DNA of 64,000 nt, from contig NC_066848.1 in NCBI RefSeq assembly GCF_001640805.2, positions 8,137,526 through 8,201,525 on the forward strand, given 5' to 3'. Below, in pieces: positions 40,501 through 53,704 of the stretch. The notes under the pieces were generated by a model, which ran no database searches, had not been told where the DNA came from, and saw nothing but the letters and a program-made list of their open reading frames with translations. Position 1 is the first letter of the stretch. Each line of letters begins with the position of its first letter. Source of the DNA: Lates calcarifer. Taxonomy: Eukaryota; Chordata; Actinopteri; Centropomidae. A program made the translations under genes and the position numbers.

Positions 40501-42521
40501 GCTCCTCGTGGACTCCTTACCGGCTATAGGTCTGCTGTGTTTATCTTTAGCACATGTTTGCATATCTAGAAAGCAGTGACCTTTATGCTAAATGTAAACA
40601 CCACCATCTTCACCCACTCTTTTCCAAAAACACAGAGGACTTTTTGGTTTCTTTCAATGACTGGAAATTCCATTCATAAGTGCTGTGCTGTGTACACTCT
40701 GGAAGCCCTACAAATGCAAAACACTTTTTAAAATCCACAACCAATTACTGGGATTTAGAGATACATTAAGGGGGAACGACAGACTATTCTAAACTACAAT
40801 TACACAGCAATCTCCTAAATGACAAGCTTATCGCACAGGAGGAAAAGCCTTTGTTTGGTATACAGGGAGACCATCAAAAAGGAAAGGCATTTACTGCACG
40901 CAGAAAGAACAGAATGCATTTGAAGCATATCAAATATTTTTCTAATTCCTGTTATATCAATTTTTCTAAAAAAAATGTATCTAGTGGTTTATGTGGAGCC
41001 GACTTAAATTTGCTGAGTCACAATGCCCCAAATCTAATGTATCTTGCTTGGCAAGACCCTGAGCTCCACTAGCAGTGTAGCAGACGCTCAGTAAAACACT
41101 GGACTTGTCCTGGTTCAGGCCTGCAACAGAGGTGGGCTACAGGTGGAAGAGACATGGATGAAGCATGGGCATATGAACAGCTTTTCAGCCTGACATGGAC
41201 AGCTGACTATACTAAGCTCATTGTCACTTCCTCTGTCTTTCTGGTCCTCTGCCCGTTACACAATGGTTCTTAATGCATGACTACAGCTAGCTGACCTCTT
41301 GGGTCATTAGGCCATGCAACCTTGGATGTGCTGTCAGTAGAAACAATAAAACTCACTCATACAAAACAAAGAGAACCACATGATAATAACTGGCCCACCA
41401 AAGTTGCATGACTCACATGACCAAAAGACCTTTGCAAACAGTTGGTTATGTTGTGTGAAGTAGTAAGCCTGCTGCTCAGTAAAAAAAATATCCACAAGAT
41501 GCAGAATTGTTGACTGTAAGGCCCAGTTGGTCTCAAAACTGCAGAGCAGCTTCTGTTATAATAACAGTGGTACAGGATGTGAGTTATCAGAGACAACATT
41601 CAACCAGCTCCTGTTTTTTGTAAACAGGGAGCACAGCTTGGATGTCCCTTCAACTTTGTATCTGTTGTTGCAGTTGGTTAGCCTCTTAGACTTAGACTTA
41701 GACAGACTTTATTGATCCCTTTGGGATGACTCCCTCGGGGAAATTACGTTTCCAGCAGCAAATACAGGCAGACTACTCCTTTCCATTTCCTTACACGTAC
41801 CATTAGTTACATAACACTATATCAGTTGAGGAATTGATTTGATGACGTTTGGTAGTTTTACGCAAACTGGCCAAATGGGCTCCCTGTGTTTGACCCTGCT
41901 AAAGGTTGTCATAACTAGCCAGTTAGCTAACGTTAGTCGTGCTTAACTTTATAATAGCATGCTAACAAGTTAGCCAGTAGGGAGCCGCTAACTGAGCCGA
42001 CTGACCTTGTCCCCACAGCCGTCAGCTCTGCAGCGTGTTTAGCTAATAAGCTATGCTACCAAACACGTTGGCTACACGAATAATAATGCCAACATAGCAC
42101 AACAGAGAGTGGTGCAAGAGCACTGTACGTTCATAAAAAGTTGTGGGTCAGCTGGTTAGCCACTGGGCTATGCTACCTTGACGCAGTCGATGGGGAACAT
42201 GAGGCAATGCTCCATGATCCCGGCCACGGCTCCAGCCAACATGTGGGTGCTAGTGGAAGCTCCCTGTGGCAAACCCTCATAGTCTGGTTCAGAGTCCTCT
42301 GTTTCTGCATCTTGAGCACTACGGATAAAATCAACAGTCTCTAGTTCTGTCTCGCCTCCGATTCGGGGTGTCAGGCTTCCCACGATACTTTCCGAAACTC
42401 CCCAGAATCTGCCCCCCAGCCATCGAACTTCTGCCCCGGCAGAGGCACCAGCAACCCCGGGATCAGTGCCTGTAGTCTCCGCTGTCATCCGACGCCTCCT
42501 CACAAATCCATCTGCTTCCAT
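37521..42521 (-). CDS. slc25a28: mitoferrin-2, mitochondrial iron carrier, 4 exons, 399 aa
   Basis: SLC25-family carrier of the inner mitochondrial membrane that imports iron for haem and Fe-S cluster synthesis, mainly in non-erythroid cells. Minus-strand exons: 42177-42521, 39446-39674, 38563-38619, 37521-38089; the phases join to 400 codons with TAG. The three carrier signatures are PIDCVK (residues 110-115), PAEVVK (208-213) and PLDVCK (299-304), one per repeat. Mitoferrin-type segments include [49 protein letters not shown] and [18 protein letters not shown]. The N-terminal region before the first repeat is long (about 90 residues), as in SLC25A28 rather than the shorter SLC25A37, and the position beside nkx2-3 matches human SLC25A28. 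A Gly/Gln-rich insert (GHGPGQGQG) lies after the third signature, making it longer than the human protein (364 aa). Intact gene. Confidence 0.95.
41690..41765 (+). repeat. LINE-tail-like dispersed repeat in slc25a28 intron 1
   Basis: TTAGAC units followed by 'cagactttattgatcccttt', 'gggatgactccctcgggg' and 'aaattacgtttccagcagca'. I recognise this as the end of a retroelement family that is very common in teleost genomes, but I do not assign a family name. It is oriented opposite to the gene. Confidence 0.65.
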
Positions 42522-42753
42522 GAGAAACCAGGTTATATGTTAAGTCTTTAGGCGCGCAGACACGGCGTCTTGTGGGTGATTTCAGATCTAAACTTTTACA
42601 TTCCCCGTTGTGGTTTCAGTGTCGCGGGTCCTTGCCTCCTACGTCGTTCCCTCCACACCTCAATCCCTCCCAGGCAGAGCCACGCAAGGCAGGCCGAGGC
42701 GGACACATACACAACGAGCCACACTGCAGGCCGCGGGGAGGAAGTTCACTCTG

Positions 42754-42789
42754 ATTGGTTACTAGAGCCAAGTCCTTCCCACGCTATTG
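42754..42789 (-). promoter_or_regulatory. two CCAAT boxes upstream of slc25a28
   Basis: The plus strand has ATTGG at 42754-42758 and 42785-42789, which are CCAAT on the gene's strand, 230-270 bp before its ATG. Their spacing of 31 bp fits a paired NF-Y promoter in a CpG-rich housekeeping region. Confidence 0.5.
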
Positions 42790-43314
42790 GCTAATATACA
42801 TGCCACTCACGATCATATTTTGGTGAAGACTTCAAACCTTGTCATGTGGAACTTGACATAGGATATAGCTACACTGTGAGTCCATCAGTGAAAGACATTT
42901 TTAATCGCTCAGATGTTTATGTGCGGTTATAGTTTTATTTGTTTATATTTTAGATGTTTTATCGTTGCATATTTTTAAAACTAAGAAAGCCTAAATTAAA
43001 TCCGTGTATACCCCCACAAGAAACGTCTTTTCTTTCCAACTTAGTATTAGGTTATGTAAGTAACCACTGAAAACTGTTTGTGTTTGTATTATTTGTCATA
43101 GTTTTGGGTCGCACACATACACACACAATTGCCAAAAACGTTTACACGTGTGTTGTAATAATTTATTTTGAAACAGAAATTAAACTCTCAGTTACTGAGC
43201 TTTTACAGCTACAGTATTTTATTTAGAGTTAATCTCGAAAAAAGATTTTCCTGAAGAAAATGCAGTGTGAATGCTGAGGGCTGAAAGAATTGCTGAAGCC
43301 CCATGCAGAAGCAC

Positions 43315-43343
43315 ACAACAACAACAACAACAACAACAACAAG

Positions 43344-43374
<31 letters not shown>

Positions 43375-43381
43375 AAAAAAA
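43315..43381. repeat. (ACA)n and poly-A tract
   Basis: ACA trinucleotide repeats followed by 38 bases that are A except for one G. It could be the tail of an old retroposon, but no body could be identified. Confidence 0.9.
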
Positions 43382-44317
43382 GGATTCAAAAGCTAAAGTG
43401 TAAAGGAGGTAGAAAAGATTAAAAGATAAATCAAGAAAAATGGAAAGAAAGAGGTTAAAGTGACAAAAATTGCATAAAGGTCATCCACCAATCAGTGATA
43501 TTTGTGTAAAAGTAATTATGCCTCAGTTGTGTGTGTCTGTCTGACAGAGAACAGAGAAGGTGTTATTAACTTTATGTCCATGTGCACATGCATGTGCGTG
43601 TGGATCTGAGGTACAAACATTTTAAAGGTAAAATCAGCTGCTGAGGGTTTGACCCTGTTGTTGTTGGCATCACAGTCAAAACACATGGTCAAAAACAAGG
43701 ATTTCATGCAGCTATGTTAAACCTTTTCACCAGACAATGGCATTACTCATCAGCCCGCTGTATCAGTATGTATTTGAGACAGAGTGTATGTGTGTTTTCT
43801 GTCTGAATCACAGTATATAGAAACAATTCAGGTGGTGATCCCACCAACTCAAGTGATCAGTAGTTTGATTACTATAACCAGAAAGTAACGCGTGAGAAAG
43901 TAGAGAGAAAGTAATAGAGAAGAGAAGGAAGGAATCACAGCTGTCACTAACAAAGTAACTACTTTAATGCTGCTACTTGCAGTACTTAAGGGAAATATTA
44001 GTACAGTAAGATGTTTATGTTCATGACAGGAAGGTGCAAGGGTGAGTTCAGACTACTGATGATCCAGATGAGACATCCATATATGCAACTTGTGACTATA
44101 TGCAACATATCAGTCAAATTCACTTGATAATTACAGGTGTTACTCTACTGTGTACTATTTTTCCTTATATGCCAATTATTTGTATATGTGCTTTTTCAAA
44201 AATTTTGTTTGTCATAGACATTGGAGGTTCAGTACAAAATGCATGAATACTCATAGAATCTATTTAACAGCTTACCTTACTTTACCTTTGTGGTCAAGGA
44301 ATATTTTTTTAAAAGCA

Positions 44318-44389
44318 GGGCTCGTCCGGGATTTGAACCCGGGACCTCTCGCACCCTAAGCGAGAATCATACCCCTAGACCAACGAGCC
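44318..44389 (-). tRNA. tRNA-Pro, anticodon AGG
   Basis: 72 nt gene that folds into a complete cloverleaf. The 5' acceptor strand GGCTCGT pairs with ACGAGCC, followed by a C discriminator base at 44318. The anticodon stem CTCGC/GCGAG holds loop TTAGGGT with anticodon AGG (plus-strand CCT at 44355-44357). The T arm contains GGTTCAAATCC, which is also a perfect B box for RNA polymerase III, and the A box is TGGTCTAGGGGTA. A TTTT terminator (44311-44314 on the opposite strand) follows four bases after the gene. No intron and no mismatch in the acceptor stem, so it should be functional. Confidence 0.97.
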
Positions 44390-44989
44390 AGCACATGGAG
44401 TTGGACACATCTGTATCTCACTGCTGCTGAGACCTGTAATTAAACTCTTGGGAGTGGTAATGTGGCAACTTGGGGCTCCACATGATTTCATCTATTCCAA
44501 CAGCACTCTCTGGTGGTCCTTTTTTTTTACATGTTTGTTTTACTGTGCATGGCAGGCTCCCCCACACGCTGGTACATCATCCTCAAAATTCAATTTGACA
44601 ATGATAGACATTGACATAGGTTAGTTAAAACAACAACAATTATGACTAGATTTTGAAAGATAAGAATAAGGGACAAGAAGCCATGTCTTTATCCTCATTC
44701 CTAGAGAATCATAGAAGACTTGGGAAGGTTGAGGTGTGTCATGACTGCGTCACTAAAAAGTGTTCCTGTTGACACCACTTATTATCTCATGCATTGTACA
44801 GGGGTTAAAAATTACATCTTGTCTGGGTTTAGAACAGAGTTTTTCTCACACCCTTCCACTGACCCAGCACTACATCCTCACAGCAGTGGATGAATGTGCT
44901 GACCAAAGATATTATGGCACTCCTCGGAGCAGGGCCTAATTTGACAGTCTCTAGACTGCCAGGCTGTTTACACATCCCTTTATACTAAC

Positions 44990-45120
44990 AGCCTCAACAT
45001 GGCATAGACATATGCAATATCTGGAGAAATCCACAGGGCAAACATGCAAACTCCACACAAAAAAAGTTCCATTTGAACCGGGATTCGAACATGGAACCTT
45101 CTGGCTGTGCTCAAAAGATG
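44990..45120 (-). mobile_element. decayed tRNA-derived SINE
   Basis: On the minus strand the order is 'cacagccagaaggttcc', a B-box-like GTTCGAATCC (45081-45090), then 'gtgtggagtttgcatgttt'. This is the order of a common fish tRNA-derived SINE, where a tRNA-like head is followed by a body with 'gtgtggagtttgcatgttc'. The A box and later body are too diverged to delimit. Confidence 0.6.
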
Positions 45121-47326
45121 CACATTCTGGGCAATGTAATCAATAACCCTTTATTAATTAGTTCTTAATTAATTAATTAATTAGTACTTCCTTACTTTTC
45201 GTCATTAGTTGCAGCTCCGTTAAAAGATTCAAAGACTCTCAAAGCTGTTACACCTACACAAGTTGCATTTTTAGCAAATGAAATGTTCTAGGACTAGCAT
45301 CCAGTGGCGCCAAAACTTACGTTCACACATTATTAAACCCAAGTGCTCAATCTCACTGGAGGTCTTCAATAGCCACATTACTGTAACGTTTCACTGTCAA
45401 ACTAAGATTCATATAATGAAAATAATAAGGCAATAAAATGCTAATGCTAGCAAACTAAGCTAGTTCAGCTGGCTAGCTAAGGTAACCAAACCTAGGACAG
45501 AGCTTAGATTTTAAGTTCACTTAACTCCAAAGATCTTGGTGTGGTGGCTTGGAGTTCTGCGCCTTTATTTATACTCTACTAACATTCTGGAGTGTCGTTG
45601 CTATGGGTGATCAGTAGCTGTTTTTTATGTACACAATTTTATTTTACATCTTATTTTACTTTATTTTTCATTTTATTTCATTTTTTAAATACCTAGTATT
45701 TTCCCAATACTTATCATACCTAGTATGATAAATGTTGTCTGTTATCATTTTTTAAATTAAAGCTGAATACAAGCTTAATAGCCGCTGCTCAACTAACAAA
45801 TCATGGATAAAAGCTAAAAGTGTCTTCAGTGTGTCACAATGAGGATGTTCAAATGTTCATCCCACACTGTAACACCTTTTATGGTCTGCTGTGGGACAAT
45901 AGTTAAGGGTTTAATAATTCTGAATCCTGAGAGGCCTAACATCCTCTCTGTCTGGAGGCAAAGGATCACATTTTTTCCAGAAAATTAGATAATTGTGTTT
46001 TGGTGCGGTGCTGTTATAACATAATTGAATTTTCTCCTTTATTGCCTGGGAGAGCCTTCAAGGGCTGTAGTGTTGAATTTCTGCCGACAAAGGGGAATGA
46101 AGTGTTAATTTCTGCTTACAAGAACAAAATCTCCTGCTTCTGATCTAGTTATGGTTGATTGGTTGTTGTCTGCGGATGTTCCTTAAAGGAAAACCAAGCA
46201 GACAGCATATCAGGATCATTTCTCTTCCCTGAACCTAATGCTACTCTAATACACCAAGGGAGAGGCATGTTAGGTCTAGCGGGAAACTCTAGATCACTAT
46301 AACACCTCATTTCATTCCCTCTACCAAGAGAGTGCACAATTTATATAGGCCTTAGGAGTTATTTTACACTGTCTAAGCAAAACATAGTCAAAAATCTACA
46401 TTATATAGACAAGATGTGAAGATAACTTGCTTATGTTTTGCTGTGTTTGGTTGTTTTTGTACCAATTAACACCCTTCGTTCCTTAGATCCCTACAGACAA
46501 TCTCCTCTGTCTATTCCCTGGACTGCTGCTCAGGCTCACAGCATGATCTATGGCCTCTTATCTTATTAATGCATGGTAAGTGAACCACTAGGCCAATATG
46601 ACATCTTCAACAGCAGCACTAAGAAACTATTCTGTGTTAAGAGCTCATCTTAAAACTCTTAAGGTGGGTCCTTACTGTGAGAAGAGTTGTGTCCAACCCC
46701 AAATCAGCTCATAGAGGATGTCTTGAACTGCACTTTTTGTTATTGTATTTATTATTATATTTTAATATTATATTTTTAAATATATTTTTTCTGTGTGAAA
46801 ACAAATTTACAAACAAGTCACATGTGCTCTGTGGAGCAAATGTTGTTTTGGTTTATGTTCATATTTACACATTTATAAATCTAGAAAGAATTTGGAAAAG
46901 ACATTCCAGAATGTCTGGAAATTAATATTATCACTTAAGTATTAATTCATAAACTGGTCACCCATCTCTTCAGCTGTTGCCGTGCTGCACTATTGAAATA
47001 TTTCACACCACAAGACAACTCTGTAACACAGTATGTAAATATATGTAAATAGAAACAATTTGATTTGATTGGCCTTACTGACACATGAGTGATGCAAATT
47101 CAAAGTTGCTGTAGGAGCGGTTTGTAGAAATACATGTCAACAGGAGGCTGGATTTGATGGAACAACTGCGCCACCAAGTGGATCAATTGCCCCTACAAAC
47201 ACTGTAGGGGCAAGCTAACTGGAAATACAACCCAACCGTGATTCATGGATGTACTGATTAACAGTAAGATCTGATTATCAGTTTTTCCTCTTTTATTTCA
47301 TCTGATGTTATCCAAGACTCTAAATG

Positions 47327-47342
47327 AGACAGACAGACAGAC

Positions 47343-47418
<76 letters not shown>
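47327..47418. repeat. (AGAC)n-(AGAT)n microsatellite
   Basis: Four AGAC units followed by about nineteen AGAT (GATA) units, ending 225 bp before the pyroxd2 start codon. Confidence 0.97.
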
Positions 47419-47643
47419 GCGTTCACTGCATTTGTCGTTATACATTTGGATATATCTCATATTTTCACATCACTTTTCCGCATCCTTGTGGATCGCGGTA
47501 TTACTTGAAGTTGGCGTAACTCTAAGTGGGCGTACCTCAGAAAGTATTGGAGACTGCAGGCGGATCCCTTTGAACCCGGATCTACTTTAACTGGCTCTAG
47601 GGGGAATGTGGGAGGGAGCGATGTTGCTTAGTGTACTCCTGCC

Positions 47644-50600
47644 ATGGCTGCAGCGGTGTGGACTGACCGAGGGCGGAGGGCCGTGACTGTTGCCGGGACA
47701 GTGACGAGAGCCAGATCCAGTCACACGGCTTTAAAATCCCAGTATGACGCGCTGGTTATCGGAGGAGGTGAGATCTGCTTACAGTTGGGGAGAAAAGTGC
47801 AGAAAACACAGGTGCTGCATCATAAACCACGTCACACTTTGCAATAGTTTGATACAACGTTTCAGCTAAGTTTGCAAAAGTTAGTAAGAGTTTGTCTCTC
47901 ACTTCTTAAAACTTAATCCTTCTGAGAGAAGTGAGTTGTCTTTGTTTCTCACCTTGTAGTTACTTCAGTGTTTTGTAATATCATAGTTTGACCAGAATTG
48001 TTCAACTTTGGACTCATTAAACTTAACTATAAAAATCCCTAGAGAGCAGCCAACAACAATATTACCAAAACTTAAATTTGATCAACAAGCTGAACTATAG
48101 AATTTTAAGTAATTTCTATGAGGAATTTAGGGAATTTTTAGGAAAACTATGTGACATATTTTATATTTTATTGCAGGACACAATGGACTGGTGGCGGTGA
48201 GTTCATGCAGTTGTGTTCCTACACCTACAGTATGCTGTGATACAGCCTGTTGTTCAGCAACAGGATAAGAATGATGTGTGTTTGGTGTGTGTGTGCGTGT
48301 GTGCAGGCTGCCTATCTTCAGAAGGGTGGATTAATGACAGCAGTGTTGGAGCGCAGACATGTGCTGGGAGGAGCAGCTGTTTCAGAGGAGATATTTCCTG
48401 GTAGGATGACATCTGGCTGGAAAAAACAATGTTTTTTTGTAATTTGGGGTAACTGACCCGTTAATAGTAGACAAGTTTGATTTTGTATATACGTGGCATG
48501 TAAATGTGTGGTGTGCATAATACACTACTTTTTTGTAATTTAAAATACTCACGTTTATAGTTTCATACGCTTCATGAATACAAGTTTTATTCTTGTAAGT
48601 GTAATAACACTCCTATATGCAGGTTTCCGCTTCTCCAGATGCTCCTATTTGCTCAGTTTGTTACGACCCCACATATACAAAGACCTAGAGCTCAAGGTAA
48701 ATACAGACATTTCTTGTCTGCAACTGCAAGGTTGTACAAATTTATTTAGCTGATTTTAGCAAGGCTGTGTGTGATTTAATTGTTTTTATCTTTGTGCATT
48801 TGTATTCAGAAACATGGGCTGAAGGTGTATATGAGAGACCCCCATGCTTTCACTCCGATGTTGGAGGAGGGGGTGAAAGGTGTGCCACCAAGGTCTCTCA
48901 CCCTGGGCTCAGATCTGGCCATGAACCAGATGGAGATTGGCAAGTTCTCACAGAAGGATGCTAAGGTGATATAAGCGTAATGATAGGCACAGCAAATGGT
49001 TGACTGTATTGTGCAATTTACTCCCCAATGCATAAGTGTTTACACTTTCGTCACAGTATTATGAACTGCAAAAGTTCTTCACTGGTCTTTTTTTCTCCAC
49101 CAGTGTAAAGTGATATCATTTTCATAAACAGTCCCCACCTCTACACTCATCCTCCTCTTCACCTGCTCTTTGACATGTACCCAGGCTTTTCCAGAGTTTG
49201 TTGAACATCTTGAGAAGCTAGCAGGAGCTATTCACCCTCTCTTGGATGCCCCTCCTGTTGACATTCCAGGTGTCACCACTGGATCACTCAGGATGAGGCT
49301 GAGTGCAGCTAAAACTCTGACGCCTATTATCAAATGTGGTGCGCTGGGGGATGCATGCTTGGGAAATAAGCTTGTATATTTTTGATGTCAGAATAACAAA
49401 TGATTTACCATATACTCTGCAGTAGTTGAGTTACAATGAGTTATGTTATTTTTTTATTTAAAGGTCTGAAACTAGGCAGAAACATTCCAGATTTTTATGA
49501 GATTATAACTGCACCAATAATGAAGGTTTGTCATGACTTACACAAAGTTTGTTGTTAATTGCCGTTTTCAATTCACTGCATCATAACTAACTCTTTTCTT
49601 GTTTCGCAGATTCTCAATCGGTGGTTTGAGTCTGAGCCACTTAGAGCAACACTGGCAACTGATGCTGTGATAGGAGCCATGACCAGTCCAAGTAACCCTG
49701 GTAGTGGGTGAGGCACATTTCAGGGCACCCTGCAGCACACAGACACTCATAACTACAGGTTTAACTGCACAGAATTAAACTCTGAAGAAGAAAAATGTAT
49801 GGTCTTGCCTTGAAGGTATGTGCTCTTACATCATGTGATGGGAGAGTTGGAGAAGGAGAAAGGAGCATGGGGTTATGTGGAGGGAGGCATGGGAGGTGTG
49901 TCTCAGGCTATTGCTAGTGCTGCTCGATCCTATGGTGTAGACATTTTTACTGAGAAGGTACTGTGGTTTGATTAATTATATTGATTTTTGCCGTTTATAT
50001 TGTGAATTAATAGAAATTATAGTCTAGCATCTGTATTTGGTCTGTGCATAAACAACATAAACAATGTTTCCTTGGCAGGATGTAAGACAGGTCCTGGTTG
50101 GTTTGGATGGTGCTACCAAGGGAGTGGTGCTAAAGGATGGCACGGAGATCCACAGTAAAGTTGTTTTATCAAATGCTACTCCATATGTCACCTTCAAGAA
50201 CCTCACGCCGCAGGTAACAGGGGAATATAAAAACTACATGTAACAGTGGCACCAGGCAGTATGGTTTATTCTGGTTTCCTGATTTCATTGTAGGCTGTCC
50301 TTTCTCCAGAGTTCATCAAAACTGTAGAGCAGATAGACTACACATCACCTGTTACCAAGATCAATGGTAAATCTGTTCTGGTTCTGTCACGTTAATTGCA
50401 CATCCTGATTTTATGTTTAAGTTTCATTAGCTGGTAATTGTTTTTTGACTGTTAAAAATATGGGAAGATATTATTTATAGTATCCAAAGGTGCTGGCTAT
50501 GATAATGTTGTATATGTATAGTAAGTGTGTATGTATAATGTGATAATATTATTACTCTTGCCTTGGAACATGATAATATTTAGTGTCACTGTAAGCCTGA

Positions 50601-53051
50601 AAAGAAGCTGAATTTAAAAGATGCACAAGCATGGTTTCTCTAGCCCAATGTTGAACATGTTAGGCATTCTTAAACTATTGGTCTGTTGTATATGTGTAAG
50701 TGTGTTGAACCACTACTTATACACTTTGAAAGCTCTGAAAAAGTGGGAAGATGTAAGACTTGGCACTAAGACATAAACAGATGTAGTGTATCAGGAGGGA
50801 TCAGCTCTTAGTCCTGTACTATTGAGAACTGTATATTATGACAATGTAAGATTAGGTCACTGCTTTAGTACTGAAAACACAAGTTTCAAAGCATGGGGTA
50901 TTATAAAATGGTGTAAAGCACACAAAACTAACACAATGTTTATAGTTCTTGAGCTTCCTGTGTGGTGCCATTTGTAGCTCTGGCTTGTTAATTATAGTAG
51001 AGCCTGAGCTGTAGGGCTTTATTACTCAGGAAGTCTTTACTCCCCGCTGATCTTTTACAGTGCATTGTTTCTTAAACTTAATGATAGTCTACTCTGTTTA
51101 ACAGTCTTAGCTTTAAGGTGAAGGAATTGATCAGTGTTAAGCACAACATATTGCATGATTTGTCCTAATTGTAGTTCAAGTATTAACTTAAACTTAAGCA
51201 CACACTTTGATATACTGAAACGGAAATTTTACATAGTGATACATAATCTCAGAGCTTGTCATATTCTTTGATGTTTTTACAGTGGCAGTGGACAAGCTAC
51301 CAAACTTCCTAGCATCTCCCACGCCAGATGGCAAACCTGGACCCCACCATCAGTGCTCTATACATCTCAACTGTGAAAGTGTAGAAGTACTGGAGACCGC
51401 ATACAAAGAGGCCATGAATGGACGTCCCTCAGTAAGGTATAAACTGTATATCCTCACACTCGTACACAAGCAAGCACATAAACACATGAAATTTACCCTT
51501 AATTCCTCATATAACATCCATGCATTCAAGAGATACACATGTCAAATTAATTAATTGATTAATTAATTCATTTCATTCATTCATAATGTGGATGTTTAGA
51601 ACTCTGCAACAGATGAAGTTAGGATGTTCAAATGTCCTTATCTTGTAGGTAACACTCAGCCAACTCACCTCCCTTCACTCACCACCATCTTTATTTATCA
51701 TGCTCCTCTAACTCCTGTAGACCCATGCTGGAGATGACCATCCCCTCTGTGTTGGATCCTACTCTGGCTCCCCCTGGCTGCCATGTTGTGTCACTATTTA
51801 CCCAATTCACCCCCTACCACATAGATGGCAGGGAGTGGACTGACCAGGACCGAGAGGCCTTCGCAGACACTGGTAAGCCAAACAAAATCAAACACGTTTT
51901 TTAATATGACAGCAAAGTTACTTACTAACAGTCATATTTAAGGCCATAATCTGTCTTTTTAAAGTGTTGAATGGTGTCATTTTAAGTATTTTTTCCAAAA
52001 TAAATAAATGTTTAAAGGAAAGACGCTTTTTAAATATATACTGATTAACCTGTTTTCAATGATAAATCATGAGTTTGTTTGTCTCTTTAGTAATTGACTG
52101 GGTGGAGCAATATGCCCCGGGGTTTAAAAAATCAGTGGTGGGAAGGGACATCCTGGCTCCCCCTGACCTGGAGAGGATCTTTGGGCTCACTGGAGGGGTA
52201 CATGCACTGTACACACTGTTAAACTGAGCAGCAATTAGAACGTTGATACACAGCTTATTTGCTTAACACAATCCACTCTTCACTGGTTGAAGAAGTAATT
52301 TGTGTCCTCTGCAGCGTTCACTGTCATTCACTATCCACTTAGGTACAGACTGACTGTTATATCAGCAGTTAATGGTTACAAACTGTTTTACCACAACCCA
52401 TGAGTCAGAATCAAAGTTCACATCAACTGTTTTGTGACTTAAACTCACTGGATGGTATTAATTAAGTAGGACTATGTGAGGCAGTCATTTAAAAAGTGGC
52501 AGGTTCTCTTTCTCATTATAAGATAATCATAACAAGAAACAAAAAGAAAAGCAAATATTTTGGTTTCTTCTTCGACAGAATATCTTTCATGGATCAATGT
52601 CGCTGGACCAACTCTACCTAGCACGACCTTTGCCCTTTCTCTCAGACTACCGTTCACCAGTTAAAGGGCTGTATCTGTGTGGCAGTGGCTGCCATCCAGG
52701 TTCGTTTTTAATGTTCAACCCTCAGATGAGTATTAAATTGCAAATGTGGCTGTTTGATGTGTATAGTAGAGTGTAGTATAAGTACAGACATTAACATTAT
52801 GTTGTCCTGTGTTAGAAGAGCACAGTTAATCAACCTTTGACCCTTTGGATGAAGTCTTATCCTTGCTGCTGATGATAAAGAAATGAAGTCACTTCGTAAT
52901 GTCAGCTGGCTGAGTAGTCTTTTTCTAATTAATGAGAATGACTAATCCTTGTCCATTTTGTATGTTTTATGTTTCTTTAGGTGGTGGCGTGATGGGTTCT
53001 CCTGGATGGAACGCAGCACTCACTGTCATGGCTGACCTGAAACGTCGCTGA
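47644..53051 (+). CDS. pyroxd2: pyridine nucleotide-disulfide oxidoreductase domain protein 2, 16 exons, 578 aa
   Basis: FAD-dependent, phytoene-dehydrogenase-like oxidoreductase; the mammalian protein is mitochondrial and linked to trimethylamine and dimethylamine levels in blood and urine. Exons: 47644-47767, 48177-48196, 48307-48400, 48623-48696, 48810-48965, 49185-49338, 49464-49525, 49610-49707, 49816-49957, 50079-50213, 50294-50366, 51283-51436, 51721-51872, 52091-52197, 52579-52699, 52981-53051. All junctions are GT-AG and the frame is open for 579 codons with TGA, against 581 aa for human PYROXD2. The Arg-rich, acid-poor N terminus (to about residue 33) looks like a mitochondrial presequence. 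The FAD-binding Rossmann motif is [18 protein letters not shown] (glycines 40, 42, 45) with E63 at the end of the second strand. A C-terminal flavin motif, [20 protein letters not shown], spans the last two exons. Exon 2 is only 20 nt. Identity is secure. Confidence 0.95.
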
Positions 53052-53264
53052 ACATCTGACAACATCAGTGTGTGGACACCTCAGCAAGGCTATACCTCTC
53101 ATTTGTATGATTCTTTTTAATCTGACTGGTTTGAGCAAAACATTTCTGTACTCACTCCAACCATCTTTTTGCTCAGTCGTCCCTCCACCATATCATGTTG
53201 TGAATCTTGTTTGTAAGTACTGTAAATCTGAAAAAAGATAAAAAGGGGGATTAATGGTTGATTT

Positions 53265-53312
53265 AATAAAAAACTGACATGTGATCAAAGAGACATGGAG
53301 AAGAGCAATAAA
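53265..53312 (+). terminator. pyroxd2 polyadenylation signals
   Basis: AATAAA at 53265-53270 and again at 53307-53312, 214-261 bases after the pyroxd2 stop codon; a third lies at 53576-53581. Either of the first two would give a short, typical 3' UTR. Confidence 0.55.
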
Positions 53313-53704
53313 ATAGTGGATATCACTCCTGAAATTAAACATTGGTGCAGGACTACCGCACAAAATCCTGGTGTGACACCATTTATGAAATCATCTAACT
53401 GAACCAGCAGAAAATCATGGAAACAGCATCAGCACAACATTAATGCTGAAGCCAAACACAACTTTAGACTAACTGATACTTGTCTTAATGAAATGAAGTA
53501 AAACTGTTAATGTAATCATGAATCATGGAAATGTTGCACAATGGAACTTTTTACAATTCTGTATGAATAAATTCAAATGAATTCAAGCAGATCTGGTTCA
53601 TTTACTTAAAACTATGCATAATCATTACTGGTGTGTTTTATGTTGTGTCCATTCCACTGGGATTGATTTATCATTTTAGGATATCAGGACAGAAATCTAA
53701 TAGA

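Larger units (their letters stand above)
42522..44317. other. slc25a28 promoter region and intergenic DNA
   Basis: The first 300 bp is GC-rich and forms the slc25a28 5' UTR and promoter. Past 42.83 kb the sequence is AT-rich with an ACA and poly-A tract at 43315-43381. No coding exon was recognised. Confidence 0.55.
44390..47643. other. intergenic interval between tRNA-Pro and pyroxd2
   Basis: No protein-coding exon recognised. It contains a decayed tRNA-derived SINE (about 44990-45120), a TTAA-type simple repeat (about 45160-45184) and an AGAC/AGAT microsatellite (47327-47418) just before pyroxd2. The last 225 bp is probably the pyroxd2 promoter and 5' UTR. Confidence 0.5.

Noticed and set aside
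47327..47418. CRISPR-like array
   Set aside because: It is a uniform tetranucleotide microsatellite without spacers, in vertebrate DNA.
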